A stretch of 48,395 bases of DNA, from assembly GCA_027622655.1 (NCBI GenBank), contig JAQBYI010000025.1:1-48395 (forward strand), in the 5' to 3' direction. The notes under the pieces are model-generated. The model was not told the DNA's origin. It saw only the letters and a program-made list of their open reading frames with translations, and ran no database searches. This DNA is from Gemmatimonadota bacterium (GTDB lineage Bacteria; Gemmatimonadota; Gemmatimonadetes; Gemmatimonadales; Gemmatimonadaceae). The translations under genes and the position numbers were made by a program. Positions 33,142 to 41,633 of this stretch are shown in pieces; within the stretch, counting starts at the first letter, position 1; every line of letters starts with the position of its first letter.

Positions 33142-33603
33142 CTACAGCCAACTCACGACATCGGCGTTTTCGCCCTCGCCGCCAAGCTGGCCGTCCGCAC
33201 CGTACGAGTAGAGATCGAATCCGGTGGGATTCACGTCGCCAGGCGACGCGTAGAGATACGCGCGTCCCCACGGATCGAGCGGAACCGCCTTTCGCAGGTA
33301 CGGACCACGCCAGTTCGACGGCGGGTCGATCGGCGGAATCTCCTGCAGCGCCTGCAGGCCCTGCTGCGTGCCCGGGTAGTAACCGTTGTCGAGCCGGTAC
33401 GCGTCAAGCGCCGACGCCAGCATTTCGATCTGCGTCTTGGCCGTGGTCGTTTTTGCCGTTCCGACGTTCTGGAACACGTTCGGCGCCACGAGCGTCGCAA
33501 GGATCGCGATGACCACGATTACCACCAGGATTTCGATCAGTGTAAAGCCGCCCGAGCGTCCCATATGGCGGGCGCGGAGGAGCTTCAGGGTTTGTTCGGT
33601 CAT
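33142..33603 (-). CDS. gspG: Major pseudopilin GspG
   Basis: 153 aa. Signature GGFTLIEILVVIVVIAILATLVAP with Glu5, then the GspG-specific soluble domain (QIEMLASALDAYRLDNGYYPGTQQGLQAL, LRKAVPLDPWGRAYLYASPGD). ATG 33603 is chosen over the longer frame from 33672, which would add a non-family leader. It is first in the gsp operon; the 149-bp region upstream contains two GGCAACGACG direct repeats and A/T-rich words but no promoter I would call. Confidence 0.93.
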   Translation of the reverse strand: MTEQTLKLLRARHMGRSGGFTLIEILVVIVVIAILATLVAPNVFQNVGTAKTTTAKTQIEMLASALDAYRLDNGYYPGTQQGLQALQEIPPIDPPSNWRGPYLRKAVPLDPWGRAYLYASPGDVNPTGFDLYSYGADGQLGGEGENADVVSWL

Positions 33604-33752
33604 GGCGTACCAGAGCTGAGGGCTGACTACTTGGACACGAACGCGCAGGATATCGTTTTCGCATACGGGCAACGACGGGCAACGACGGTCGCCGTCCTTG
33701 CATAGGGAGGACGGGGGTTGCTCTTAATAGTTAAGCAAACGCCCGAAAACCA

Positions 33753-35135
33753 CTACCCCGCGGTCGCGTGCTCCGACACCGCGGTCGGGACGTCCGACTC
33801 CAGATAACGGGCGATCACGTCGCCTGCCCGGGCCGAGGCCACCCGGATCTGCTGCATATCGTCACGAAACCGGATGGTTACGTCGTCGTTCTTCGTGGAA
33901 TCGGGGTCGATCGTGATCCCGAACGGTGTGCCGGCCTCGTCCTGGCGCCTGTATCGGCGGCCAATGGCACCAGCTTCGTCACGGAAGACGGGGAACCGTT
34001 TGCGGAGGTCCGCGGCAATGCGATCAGCCATTTCAGGCTGTCCGTCTTTCTTGGTCAGCGGGAACACGCCGGCCGTGATCGGCGCGAGCGCCGGATGGAG
34101 CCGCATGACAGTTCGCCCCTCCTCCTCACCTTCCACAGCTTCCTCACGGTACGCGTTCACGAGCACCGCGAGCGTCACCCGATCCGCGCCAACGGACGTT
34201 TCGATCACATACGGGAGGTACTTCTTGTTTGCTGCCTGATCGATGTACTCGAGCCGTTTGCCCGACGCCTGCTGGTGCTGCGAAAGATCGAAGTCCGACC
34301 GGTTATGAACGCCCTCGATTTCCTGAAAGCCCAGCGATCCGCCAAAGTCGAACTCGATGTCGAACGCAGCGCGCGCGTAATGCGCGAGTTCCTTCTCGTC
34401 GTGCTGGTGGAACTGGAGGCGGTCAGCATCGATGCCAAGCGACTGGTGCCACTCCAGACGCGCTGCCTTCCACTTCTCGAACCATTCCATGTCTGTACCG
34501 GGCTCGACAAAGAACTGCATTTCCATCTGCTCGAACTCGCGCGTACGAAAGGTGAAGTTTCCCGGCGTGATTTCGTTGCGGAACGCCTTGCCGATCTGCG
34601 CAATGCCGAACGGCACTTTCTGACGCGTGGCCTGCTGCACGTTGAGGAAGTTCACGAAGATGCCCTGCGCCGTTTCGGGGCGCAGGTAGACGACGCTCGC
34701 CGAATCCTCGACCGGCCCCATGAATGTCTTGAACATCAGGTTGAACTGGCGCGGTTCGGTGAGCTGGCAGTCCGAGTGTTCGCCGGGATGCTTTGACGGT
34801 TTCCGTGGGCACGGCATGTCGCCCAGCTTATCGGCGCGAAAGCGCGCCTTGCACGCCTTGCAGTCAATGAGCGGATCGCTGAACCCAGCCACATGCCCGC
34901 TCGCTTCCCAGACTTTCGGGTGCATCAGGATCGCGGCGTCAAGCCCTTCGACATCGTCGCGCTGGCGCACCATCGCGTTCCACCAGCGCGCCTTGACGTT
35001 GTTCTTGAGCTCTACGCCGAGCGGCCCGTAGTCCCAGACGGAGCCGGTGCCGCCGTAGATCTCGGAGGACTGGAAAATGAACCCCCGCCGTTTGGCGAGG
35101 GAGACGAGTTTTTCGAGGACGTCAGGATGTGGCAT
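33753..35135 (-). CDS. glyS: Glycyl-tRNA synthetase (alpha2 type)
   Basis: 460 aa class II synthetase that charges tRNA-Gly. Family landmarks: [17 protein letters not shown], motif 1 region [12 protein letters not shown], the CKAC/CPRKPSK zinc-like insert, motif 2 FRNEI...RTREFEQME, motif 3 region [15 protein letters not shown] 35135 gives the family N-terminus ([18 protein letters not shown]); the frame is open to GTG 35171. A GTGAGGAG-type repeat (copy C) lies upstream. Confidence 0.95.
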   Translation of the reverse strand: MPHPDVLEKLVSLAKRRGFIFQSSEIYGGTGSVWDYGPLGVELKNNVKARWWNAMVRQRDDVEGLDAAILMHPKVWEASGHVAGFSDPLIDCKACKARFRADKLGDMPCPRKPSKHPGEHSDCQLTEPRQFNLMFKTFMGPVEDSASVVYLRPETAQGIFVNFLNVQQATRQKVPFGIAQIGKAFRNEITPGNFTFRTREFEQMEMQFFVEPGTDMEWFEKWKAARLEWHQSLGIDADRLQFHQHDEKELAHYARAAFDIEFDFGGSLGFQEIEGVHNRSDFDLSQHQQASGKRLEYIDQAANKKYLPYVIETSVGADRVTLAVLVNAYREEAVEGEEEGRTVMRLHPALAPITAGVFPLTKKDGQPEMADRIAADLRKRFPVFRDEAGAIGRRYRRQDEAGTPFGITIDPDSTKNDDVTIRFRDDMQQIRVASARAGDVIARYLESDVPTAVSEHATAG

Positions 35136-35189
35136 CGGCGCAATTTCGCCCGCGGGAGACTCGCTGTCCACGTGCGCGCGGAGGCGGGC

Positions 35190-35276
35190 CGCTCCTCACT
35201 CCGGGCGCTTCACATCCCCACCCTCACGCCTGACGCATCACTTCCTCCTCACTTTTCACTCGCCCACCTCACCTGC
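35190..35276 (-). repeat. GTGAGGAG-type intergenic repeat, copy C
   Basis: On the minus strand it begins inside the last codons of ypdA (CAGGTGAGGTGGGCGAGTGA) and supplies that gene's TGA, then continues towards glyS. Its first 45 bp align by eye with copies A and B (GGTGAG, GCGAGTGA, AGTGAGGAGGA). Confidence 0.7.
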
Positions 35277-36238
35277 AGTGCCCTTGCTATGACCTCCCCG
35301 TGCCCCCGCCCGTTTTCGATGAATATCCCATTCGCCCTGCTCCCCGACGTGAGCACACCGCAGAGGAACACGCCCGGAACTGGAGTCTCCATCGTTGTCG
35401 GATCGTGCTCGGGTACGCCGGTATCAGGATCAAACGGTACACTGAGCGTGCCGAGCAGCCCGGGCGTCGGCGTGTATCCCGTCATCACGTAGACGTGGTG
35501 CGCGGGGACGACCATTGTCCCGGACTCCGCGGCGAGCACGACGCGCTCAGGCTCAATCGCGCTCACCCGTGCGCTCCAGACCGTGGTGATCTCTCCGGCG
35601 GCGACTCGGGCGTCGAACTCCGGACGAATCCATGGCTTGATCACGTGTGACACAAAGCCGGTCTCGTAGTGCGCGAGGGTCACGCGCGCGCCGCACCGCG
35701 CGAGTTCCAGCGCACATTCGACCGCCGAGTTGCCCCCGCCGACCACGAGCGCATCGCGCTGGAACGCGCCGTGCCCCTCCACGAAACGGTGCGACACGTG
35801 CGGCAGATTCTCTCCCGGCACGCCGAGGAGATTGGGATGCGCGAAATACCCGGTGGCGATGATCACCGCGCTCGCTCGGGATTCGCGGCGCTCGCCCTGC
35901 GTCGGCGTGGAGTGCACGATGAATCCGTCGCCGGCGCGCTCGATGCCCTCGACGTTCTCGTACTGCCGCAGATAGATCCCGTGCTTCGTCGCAACGCCGC
36001 GGTAGTACGCCAGCCCTTCCTGCCGCGTAGGCTTCTCGCCGGCACACTTGAATCGTACGCCGCCGATCTCGAGCTTCTCGGGCGTCGAGAAGAAGGTGAC
36101 GTATGTGGGATACCCGGCGATCGCGCTGACCAGGCAGGAGCGGTCAAAGAGTGTTGACGCAATACCGACCTTCTTGAGCGCAACCGCGGCGGCGAGCCCG
36201 CATGGGCCGGCCCCAACGATTGCGACCGGTGCACTCAC
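35249..36238 (-). CDS. ypdA: YpdA-like FAD-dependent (bacillithiol-disulfide) reductase
   Basis: 329 aa thioredoxin-reductase-like flavoprotein. FAD-binding GAGPCGLAAAVALKK with the YpdA-specific Cys13, YPTYVTFFSTPEKLEIGG, VIIATGYFAHP, NADPH-binding VVGGGNSAVECALELA and the C-terminal GVFLCGVL. It lacks the CxxC of true thioredoxin reductases, as in YpdA, which reduces bacillithiol disulfide in Firmicutes. GTG 36238 overlaps the purA stop (GTGA). The last residues are encoded within repeat copy C. Confidence 0.85.
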   Translation of the reverse strand: MSAPVAIVGAGPCGLAAAVALKKVGIASTLFDRSCLVSAIAGYPTYVTFFSTPEKLEIGGVRFKCAGEKPTRQEGLAYYRGVATKHGIYLRQYENVEGIERAGDGFIVHSTPTQGERRESRASAVIIATGYFAHPNLLGVPGENLPHVSHRFVEGHGAFQRDALVVGGGNSAVECALELARCGARVTLAHYETGFVSHVIKPWIRPEFDARVAAGEITTVWSARVSAIEPERVVLAAESGTMVVPAHHVYVMTGYTPTPGLLGTLSVPFDPDTGVPEHDPTTMETPVPGVFLCGVLTSGSRANGIFIENGRGHGEVIARALQVRWASEK

Positions 36239-37527
36239 CCGCGTTGCTCAACTTCCAGAATCTGATCCCGTCGCGTACCCACCGACACGTACCGAATCGG
36301 GCACTCGACGAGTGCCTCAATGCGATCCAGATATGCGCGTGCGGCCGCCGGCAGGTCCGACAACTTGCGCGCGCCCGCAGTGGACGTCTGCCACCCGTCG
36401 AACCACTCGTACCGGGGCGCGATGCCGTCGAGCGCGGCAATGTCGCCCGGAAACTCCTCCATCACTTCGCCACCGAACTCGTATCCCGTACACAGTGCGA
36501 TCCGGTCGAGCGTGTCGAGCACGTCGAGCTTGGTCACGGCAAGCGCGGACAGTCCGTTCACGCGCACCGCATATCGCACCACCACCGCGTCAAACCAGCC
36601 ACATCGGCGCGGCCGCCCGGTCGTGGCGCCGAACTCGTTGCCGAGCTTCCGAACACGTTCGCCCATCGCCTCGTCGTACTCGGTCGGCAACGGCCCCGAT
36701 CCAACACGCGTCGTATATGCCTTCACCACGCCCAGCGCAGCATCAATCGAGCGCGGGCCAATCCCGGTTCCGATGGCCGCGCCGCCTGCCGTTGTGCTGC
36801 TCGACGTGACATAGGGATATGTGCCGTGATCGATATCGAGCAACGAACCTTGCGCACCCTCGAGCAGGATCGTCGCGCCGCCCTTCACGGCCCGGTGAAT
36901 CGCCAGCCCGACATCGTCTGCGATCGACAGCAGGCGCGGTGCGAGTCGGTTCAGGACGGCGAGTGTGTATTCGGCATCCGCCCGTTTTGCCGACCCGAAG
37001 CTCGCCAACGCCTGGTTGGCATGCGCAACGCCGCGTTCGACCAGCGTCTGCAAGCGTTCGGGATGCCTCAGGTCGAGCACGCGAATGCCGCGGCGCGCGA
37101 CCTTGTCTTCATAGCATGGCCCAATCCCACGGCCCGTCGTGCCAATTGCCTTCGATGCCGCGCTCTGCTTGTCCACGCGCTTGTGGTACGGCATCACGAG
37201 GTGCGCGCGATCGCTCACGTAGAGCCGCCCGTTCACATCCACGCCGTCCTTGACGAGCTCGTCCACTTCGTCGAACAGCGTCTCGGGGTCGAGCACCACG
37301 CCGTTCCCGATCGCGCAGCGTACGCCCGGATGCAGAATCCCGCTCGGAACCTGGTGCAGCACGGTCTGCCGGTCGCCGATGTGCACGGTGTGCCCGGCGT
37401 TCGCGCCACCCTGGTACCGCACAACCCAGTCCGCTCGCTCGGCGAGAACGTCAACGAGCTTTCCTTTTCCCTCGTCGCCCCATTGGGCTCCGACGACAAC
37501 GAGAGTGCGCGTGCTGGAGTCGAACAT
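36235..37527 (-). CDS. purA: Adenylosuccinate synthetase
   Basis: 430 aa; joins IMP and aspartate with GTP to give adenylosuccinate in AMP synthesis. GAQWGDEGKGKLVD (catalytic Asp and GTP site), YQGGANAGHTV (catalytic His), TTGRGIGPCYEDK and GAQGSLLDIDHGTYPYVTSS are intact. Normal length and ATG start. A terminator on the same strand lies directly upstream (37557-37590), so purA probably starts a new transcript with ypdA and glyS. Confidence 0.96.
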   Translation of the reverse strand: MFDSSTRTLVVVGAQWGDEGKGKLVDVLAERADWVVRYQGGANAGHTVHIGDRQTVLHQVPSGILHPGVRCAIGNGVVLDPETLFDEVDELVKDGVDVNGRLYVSDRAHLVMPYHKRVDKQSAASKAIGTTGRGIGPCYEDKVARRGIRVLDLRHPERLQTLVERGVAHANQALASFGSAKRADAEYTLAVLNRLAPRLLSIADDVGLAIHRAVKGGATILLEGAQGSLLDIDHGTYPYVTSSSTTAGGAAIGTGIGPRSIDAALGVVKAYTTRVGSGPLPTEYDEAMGERVRKLGNEFGATTGRPRRCGWFDAVVVRYAVRVNGLSALAVTKLDVLDTLDRIALCTGYEFGGEVMEEFPGDIAALDGIAPRYEWFDGWQTSTAGARKLSDLPAAARAYLDRIEALVECPIRYVSVGTRRDQILEVEQRG

Positions 37528-37556
37528 TGGCGTCAGGGGAACGGGTGGGCGACCAC

Positions 37557-37590
37557 AAAAAAACGCCCCGGCGGTAGAGTCGCGGGGCGT
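37557..37590 (-). terminator. Rho-independent terminator after the HOGA-like aldolase gene
   Basis: On the minus strand ACGCCCCG (37590-37583) pairs with CGGGGCGT (37570-37563) across a 12-nt loop and is followed by a run of seven T. It lies 36 bp after the aldolase stop. Confidence 0.85.
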
Positions 37591-37626
37591 TGGCGGAATC
37601 TACTGACGGGCCCGCCGAGTGCAACG

Positions 37627-38517
37627 CTACGCCGCCACGACAACTCCGGACAGGACGTCGCGCACGCGCTTTTCCGCCGCTTCGTCAAGGTCCACGAGAG
37701 GACGGCGCGCCGGACCGCCGTAGAGTCCCACCACGTCGCAGGCCGTCTTCACACCTGGCACGCCAAGCTCCGCCACGATCACAGCCGCCAGCGGCTTCAT
37801 TGTGGCCTGATGCCCGTCCGCCGCGGCCGCATCACCCGTGACGTGTGCGTCGAAGGTCTGCAACGCAAGCGTGGGAGCGAAAAGTGCGACTGCAAGAATG
37901 CCGCCGCGCGCGCCCGCGTTGAGCGCGGGTACGAACGTGCTCGCGTTGCCGGTCAGCACAGTGAAGCTGTCGCTCTGCGCAGCCAGAAATCCGTTGAGGA
38001 TATTGAGGTCGCCGGAGCTGTCCTTGATGCCGACGACATTCCCGTGCTGCGCCAGCTCACCTACCAGGTCGGCGGGAAGCGCGAAGTGCATGTACTTCGG
38101 AATGTTGTAGAGAATCACGGGAAGCGGGCTCGCATCGGCCACCGCCCGGTAGTGCACCCGAAGCGCTTCGTGATTCATCGCACTCGAGTAATAGTGCGGC
38201 GCCACTACGAGCACGGCATCTGCGCCGGCCGCCTTCGCGTCCTTGCACCGCTTGATAGTCTGGCGCGTCGACTCGGCGCCAGTGCCCATGACGAGCGCCT
38301 GGTCCGACGTGACTACCGTGCGCGCTGCCTCGAGCAACACGCGGCGCTCATCCTCCGACAGCAGCGCGGCCTCACCCGTGGATCCGCACACCACGATGCC
38401 GTGAAGCCCTGCTGAAACGTGCGCCTGCACATTTCGCGCAAACGACGCGATGTCGAGATCCTCCGTTCCCTCGTGGAACGTGGAAACGACCGGCCCGAGT
38501 ACCCCGTGAAGCTTCAT
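37627..38517 (-). CDS. DapA-family aldolase, 4-hydroxy-2-oxoglutarate aldolase-like
   Basis: 296 aa class I aldolase of the DHDPS/N-acetylneuraminate lyase family. Schiff-base Lys in NVVGIKDSSGD, catalytic Tyr in VILYNIP, and GSTGE where DapA has GTTGE. The segments GTGAESTRQTI, HYRAVADASPLPVILYNIP and the C-terminal GVPGVKTACDVVGLYGGPARRPL read closer to mammalian HOGA1-type proteins than to DapA, so the substrate is more likely 4-hydroxy-2-oxoglutarate or a related 2-oxo acid than aspartate semialdehyde. DapA cannot be excluded. Followed by a terminator. Confidence 0.88.
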   Translation of the reverse strand: MKLHGVLGPVVSTFHEGTEDLDIASFARNVQAHVSAGLHGIVVCGSTGEAALLSEDERRVLLEAARTVVTSDQALVMGTGAESTRQTIKRCKDAKAAGADAVLVVAPHYYSSAMNHEALRVHYRAVADASPLPVILYNIPKYMHFALPADLVGELAQHGNVVGIKDSSGDLNILNGFLAAQSDSFTVLTGNASTFVPALNAGARGGILAVALFAPTLALQTFDAHVTGDAAAADGHQATMKPLAAVIVAELGVPGVKTACDVVGLYGGPARRPLVDLDEAAEKRVRDVLSGVVVAA

Positions 38518-38587
38518 GACTATCGGCTCGCTGTTCAGTGAACGGTTCAGGTGAGCGCTGCTGCGGAGACTGCTGGCGCTGGCTGGC

Positions 38588-39787
38588 TCAGAAATCGAAG
38601 CTGCTGCTCATGCCGTCCATACCGTCCTTGCCGTCCTTGCTGTCCTTGCCGTCGTTCGCGGGTGGTTTCTGCGCGGCGGGCTCGGGAGGAACATCGGCGC
38701 TCTTGACTGCAGCGGTCGGCCGCCGGCCAAACGTATTCATCTTCAGTTGGAAGTCGCTCGGCCGTGACGAAGCCGCCATCGCCACGGAAAACTCGACCGA
38801 ATCGTCGTTCACAAGGTCCGCGAGATGCTGGTCGAAGGTCTGCATCCCGTACTGTTCGCGCCCTTCGGCAATGAAGTCGCGAATCTCTCCCGTGCGGCTG
38901 GCGTCCAGGATGAGGTCACGGATCGTGGGTGTCACGATCATGATCTCGAGCGCAACAGCACGGCCTCCGCCGCTCTTCTTCGGCAGCAGGCGTTGTGACA
39001 CAACCGCAGCCAACGACTCGGCGAGACGCACCCGCACCACGTCCTGCTCTTCCGGAGGGAACATCGCGAGCATTCGCAACACGGTGCTCTGGGCATCGGG
39101 CGTGTGCAGCGTCGACACGAGCAGGTGGCCCGTCTCGGCCGCCTTCATCGCCGTGTCGATCGTCTCGGCATCGCGCATTTCGCCGATCAGTACAACGTCA
39201 GGATCCTGACGGAGGGCGGCACGCAGACCCATCTTGAAGCTGTCGGTGTCGACGCCAATCTCGCGCTGCGTAATCGAACTTTGCAGGTCGCGATGCAAGA
39301 ACTCGATCGGGTTTTCCAGCGACAGGATGTGCTTGTGCTGTGTGGCGTTGATGTGATTGATCAGCGCGGCCATCGTGCTCGACTTGCCGGACCCCGTTAC
39401 GCCGGTGACCAGAATCATACCGCGCTCGGTGAGTGCGATCGTCTTGAGCACCGCTGGAAGCCCCAGCTTCTCAAACGTGGGGACCTCAAACGGAATAACT
39501 CGCATTACGATCATGAAGCTCGACCGCTGCTTCAGGATGTTTACGCGGAACCGCCCAATTCCCTGCGCGCCCCAGGAGCAATCGTAGTCCTGAATCTTGT
39601 CGATCCTGGCGCGGTCTTCCTCGTTCGGAATAAGACGTAACGCGATCGAACGCGTCTGCTCTGGCGTGAGCGCCTGTTTCGTCAGGGGCGTCAGCCTGCC
39701 GTCAATGCGGGCACGAAACACGTCGCCCGCCTTGATGTGCAGGTCGCTTGCACCGCGATCCACCGCCGCCTTGATGATTTTTTCCAT
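38588..39787 (-). CDS. pilT: Twitching-motility retraction ATPase PilT
   Basis: 399 aa. Walker A GVTGSGKSSTMAALI, Asp box LSLENPIEF, Walker B VVLIGEMRDAETI, His box LLVSTLHTPDA, and the PilT-like AIRNLIRE-type segment is present as IRDLILDASRTGEIRDFI. The tail beyond residue 350 is long, disordered and repetitive (DGKDSKDGKDGMDGM), about 45 residues more than typical PilT. Not adjacent to other pilus genes; the T2SS operon 5 kb away has its own ATPase. Confidence 0.93.
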   Translation of the reverse strand: MEKIIKAAVDRGASDLHIKAGDVFRARIDGRLTPLTKQALTPEQTRSIALRLIPNEEDRARIDKIQDYDCSWGAQGIGRFRVNILKQRSSFMIVMRVIPFEVPTFEKLGLPAVLKTIALTERGMILVTGVTGSGKSSTMAALINHINATQHKHILSLENPIEFLHRDLQSSITQREIGVDTDSFKMGLRAALRQDPDVVLIGEMRDAETIDTAMKAAETGHLLVSTLHTPDAQSTVLRMLAMFPPEEQDVVRVRLAESLAAVVSQRLLPKKSGGGRAVALEIMIVTPTIRDLILDASRTGEIRDFIAEGREQYGMQTFDQHLADLVNDDSVEFSVAMAASSRPSDFQLKMNTFGRRPTAAVKSADVPPEPAAQKPPANDGKDSKDGKDGMDGMSSSFDF

Positions 39788-39808
39788 CAGTGATCAGTCC
39801 GCTTTTTC

Positions 39809-39838
39809 AACATAGCTTGGGAAGGTGCCACGAATGAA
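39809..39838 (-). promoter_or_regulatory. Possible pilT promoter
   Basis: On the minus strand TTCATT (39838-39833), an 18-bp spacer and TATGTT (39814-39809) lie 22-52 bp before the pilT ATG. Only a partial consensus match by eye. Confidence 0.25.
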
Positions 39839-39906
39839 CTCGTGCCCGCCAGCGCCTCGCCGTGGAGTCCGCGCGAGCCGTGCCGGAGCCCGGTGGCGCA
39901 GCCGTG

Positions 39907-40602
39907 TCAGTCGAAGAACACGTTTCGGATATCGGAATGCTCCACCAGCTCCGCCCGCGCAATATCAAATTGCCGCGCCGGCCCGCTCAGGCGCATTTCG
40001 AAGATCCGATCGGTCGAATGGTCGAACATCCGCAAGCTGATAATGCGCAGTCCGTCGGCCCCAAGCCGTTCGCGGACCCACTCCTCGGTCACTCCCGGCT
40101 TCGTCCGCACCGTGACGCTCATCGTTCGCCGCACCCGGAGCAGCCGGTGCTCCAGCCGTCCAAGTCCCGCGAGGACCAACATGACCGTGAGCGTCGCGCC
40201 AAGAGCCTCGACATAGAACCCGGCGCCGGTTGTCAGCCCGATCGCTGCGACGACCCAAATGGTGGCCGCCGACGTGAGCCCCGTGATCGTGCCGCCGGAC
40301 TGCATGATCGTACCGGCTCCAATGAAGCCAATTCCGGTCACCACCTGAGCGGCCACCCGTGCCGGATCGCCAATCAATCCCTGGCCCCAGACTCCACCGA
40401 TGTTGATGGAGAGGTCCGCAAGCAGTGCTGAGCCAACACAGATGAGGATGTTGGTGCGCAGTCCTGCAGGTTTGCCGGCTACCTGGCGCTCGAGCCCGAT
40501 CGCTCCACCGGCAAGCACGGCGACGAGCATCTTCACGCCAAGGTCCAGGCGCATGACCAACGCGATGACTTCCATGATCGAATCCTGCGCGCCCAAGAGC
40601 AT
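39907..40602 (-). CDS. mgtC: MgtC/SapB-family membrane protein
   Basis: 231 aa with about five transmembrane helices (13-30, 33-50, 62-80, 85-105, 112-140) and the signatures GGAIGLERQ, GLRTNILICVGSAL and GIGFIGAGTI. The C-terminal domain (about 160-231) is an ACT-like fold seen in longer members. MgtC proteins act in Mg-limited growth and modulate the ATP synthase in pathogens. Ends 3 bp after trpS stop? The start lies 3 bp downstream of the trpS stop, so the two are cotranscribed. Alternative start: 40575. Confidence 0.9.
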   Translation of the reverse strand: MLLGAQDSIMEVIALVMRLDLGVKMLVAVLAGGAIGLERQVAGKPAGLRTNILICVGSALLADLSINIGGVWGQGLIGDPARVAAQVVTGIGFIGAGTIMQSGGTITGLTSAATIWVVAAIGLTTGAGFYVEALGATLTVMLVLAGLGRLEHRLLRVRRTMSVTVRTKPGVTEEWVRERLGADGLRIISLRMFDHSTDRIFEMRLSGPARQFDIARAELVEHSDIRNVFFD

Positions 40603-40605
40603 AAT

Positions 40606-41598
40606 CTACCTCTGTTCCGGAAGCCCCATTCGGACCTTCACTTCGTGCAACGTTTCGCGAGCCACGACCCGCGCCTTCTCCGCGCCGGACGCGAGCAGTT
40701 CGTCAACCTGCCCGGGGTTCGCCTCGAGTGAGGCCGCCCGCTCGCGGACCGGAGCGAGTTCGGCGAGCAGGGGCGCCAGAAGCGCGTTCTTGCAATCCAC
40801 GCACCCCCACTTCGCCCCGCGGCAGTTCGCTTCCACTTCGGAGACGGTTTCCGGAGGCGAGAACGCGCGATGCAGTTGGTAAATCACGGGGCATTTATCA
40901 GGGTCGCCCGGATCAGACTTCCTCTGGCGCGCAGGATCGGTCACTGCCGGCCTCAGTTTATCCCAGATCGCCTCTGGCGACTCGAGAATGCCGATCGTAT
41001 TGCCGAGCGACTTGGACATCTTGGCCTGACCATCAAGGCCAACGATTCTTCTGGTAGGCGTCAACTTGGGCTGCGGCTCTGGAAAGAACGGCGCATCGGG
41101 CGCAAAACGTGCGTTCCAGTTTCGCGCGACCACGCGCGACAGTTCCAGATGCTGCACCTGATCCTCGCCGACCGGCACGAGGTCGGCTCGATACAGCAGG
41201 ATGTCGGCGGCCTGAAGCACCGGATAGTTGAGCAACCCGGCCATCACCTGCTCCTGGCGCCCTGATTTTTCCTTGAACTGCGTCTGTCGCTCGAGCTCGC
41301 CGAGTGGCGTCAGCGTATTGAATATCCAGGCGAGTTCCGTGTGCTCAGGAACCTGCGACTGGACGAACAGCGCGCACCGTTTCGGATCGAGCCCGGACGC
41401 GAGGAGGCCAATCGCCATATCGCGGGTTCGCCTCCGCAGGTCGTCTGGCTCGTACGGAACCGTGATCGCGTGATAGTTGACGATGCAAAAAAACGACTCG
41501 AACTGGGCCTGAAGCGAAACCCAGTTCTTCACTGCGCCAAGGTAATTACCGACGTGCAGTTCGCCGGACGGCTGAATGCCGCTGAAGATGCGGGACAT
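40606..41598 (-). CDS. trpS: Tryptophanyl-tRNA synthetase
   Basis: 330 aa class I synthetase. Class motifs: PSGELHVGNYLGA (HIGH-type) and KMSKSLGNTIG (KMSKS). Normal length, ATG start, and a promoter-like -35/-10 pair ending only 6 nt before the ATG, which suggests a leaderless or nearly leaderless transcript (see the promoter entry). mgtC follows 3 bp downstream. Confidence 0.96.
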   Translation of the reverse strand: MSRIFSGIQPSGELHVGNYLGAVKNWVSLQAQFESFFCIVNYHAITVPYEPDDLRRRTRDMAIGLLASGLDPKRCALFVQSQVPEHTELAWIFNTLTPLGELERQTQFKEKSGRQEQVMAGLLNYPVLQAADILLYRADLVPVGEDQVQHLELSRVVARNWNARFAPDAPFFPEPQPKLTPTRRIVGLDGQAKMSKSLGNTIGILESPEAIWDKLRPAVTDPARQRKSDPGDPDKCPVIYQLHRAFSPPETVSEVEANCRGAKWGCVDCKNALLAPLLAELAPVRERAASLEANPGQVDELLASGAEKARVVARETLHEVKVRMGLPEQR

Positions 41599-41604
41599 TC
41601 ATTA

Positions 41605-41633
41605 AACTTAGGGCTCGATGACAGGCCTAACAA
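41605..41633 (-). promoter_or_regulatory. trpS promoter with -10 six bases from the ATG
   Basis: Minus strand TTGTTA (41633-41628), a 17-bp spacer and TAAGTT (41610-41605), followed after 6 nt by the trpS ATG. The -10 overlaps the plus-strand TAAACT (41603-41608) that lies 9 nt before the suhB ATG, so two divergent, near-leaderless starts share one TTAAACTTA core. Confidence 0.4.

Noticed and set aside
23459-33603. Type IV pilus rather than type II secretion operon
   Set aside because: The major pseudopilin, GspK, GspL fusion and gene order match T2SS; pilT is separate and no pilA/pilB-type genes are present.
36202-38415. A 737-codon open frame on the plus strand spanning purA and the aldolase gene
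   Set aside because: It is Arg/His/Ala-rich, has no recognisable motif and lies antisense to two conserved enzymes whose motifs and lengths are normal. High GC gives long shadow frames.
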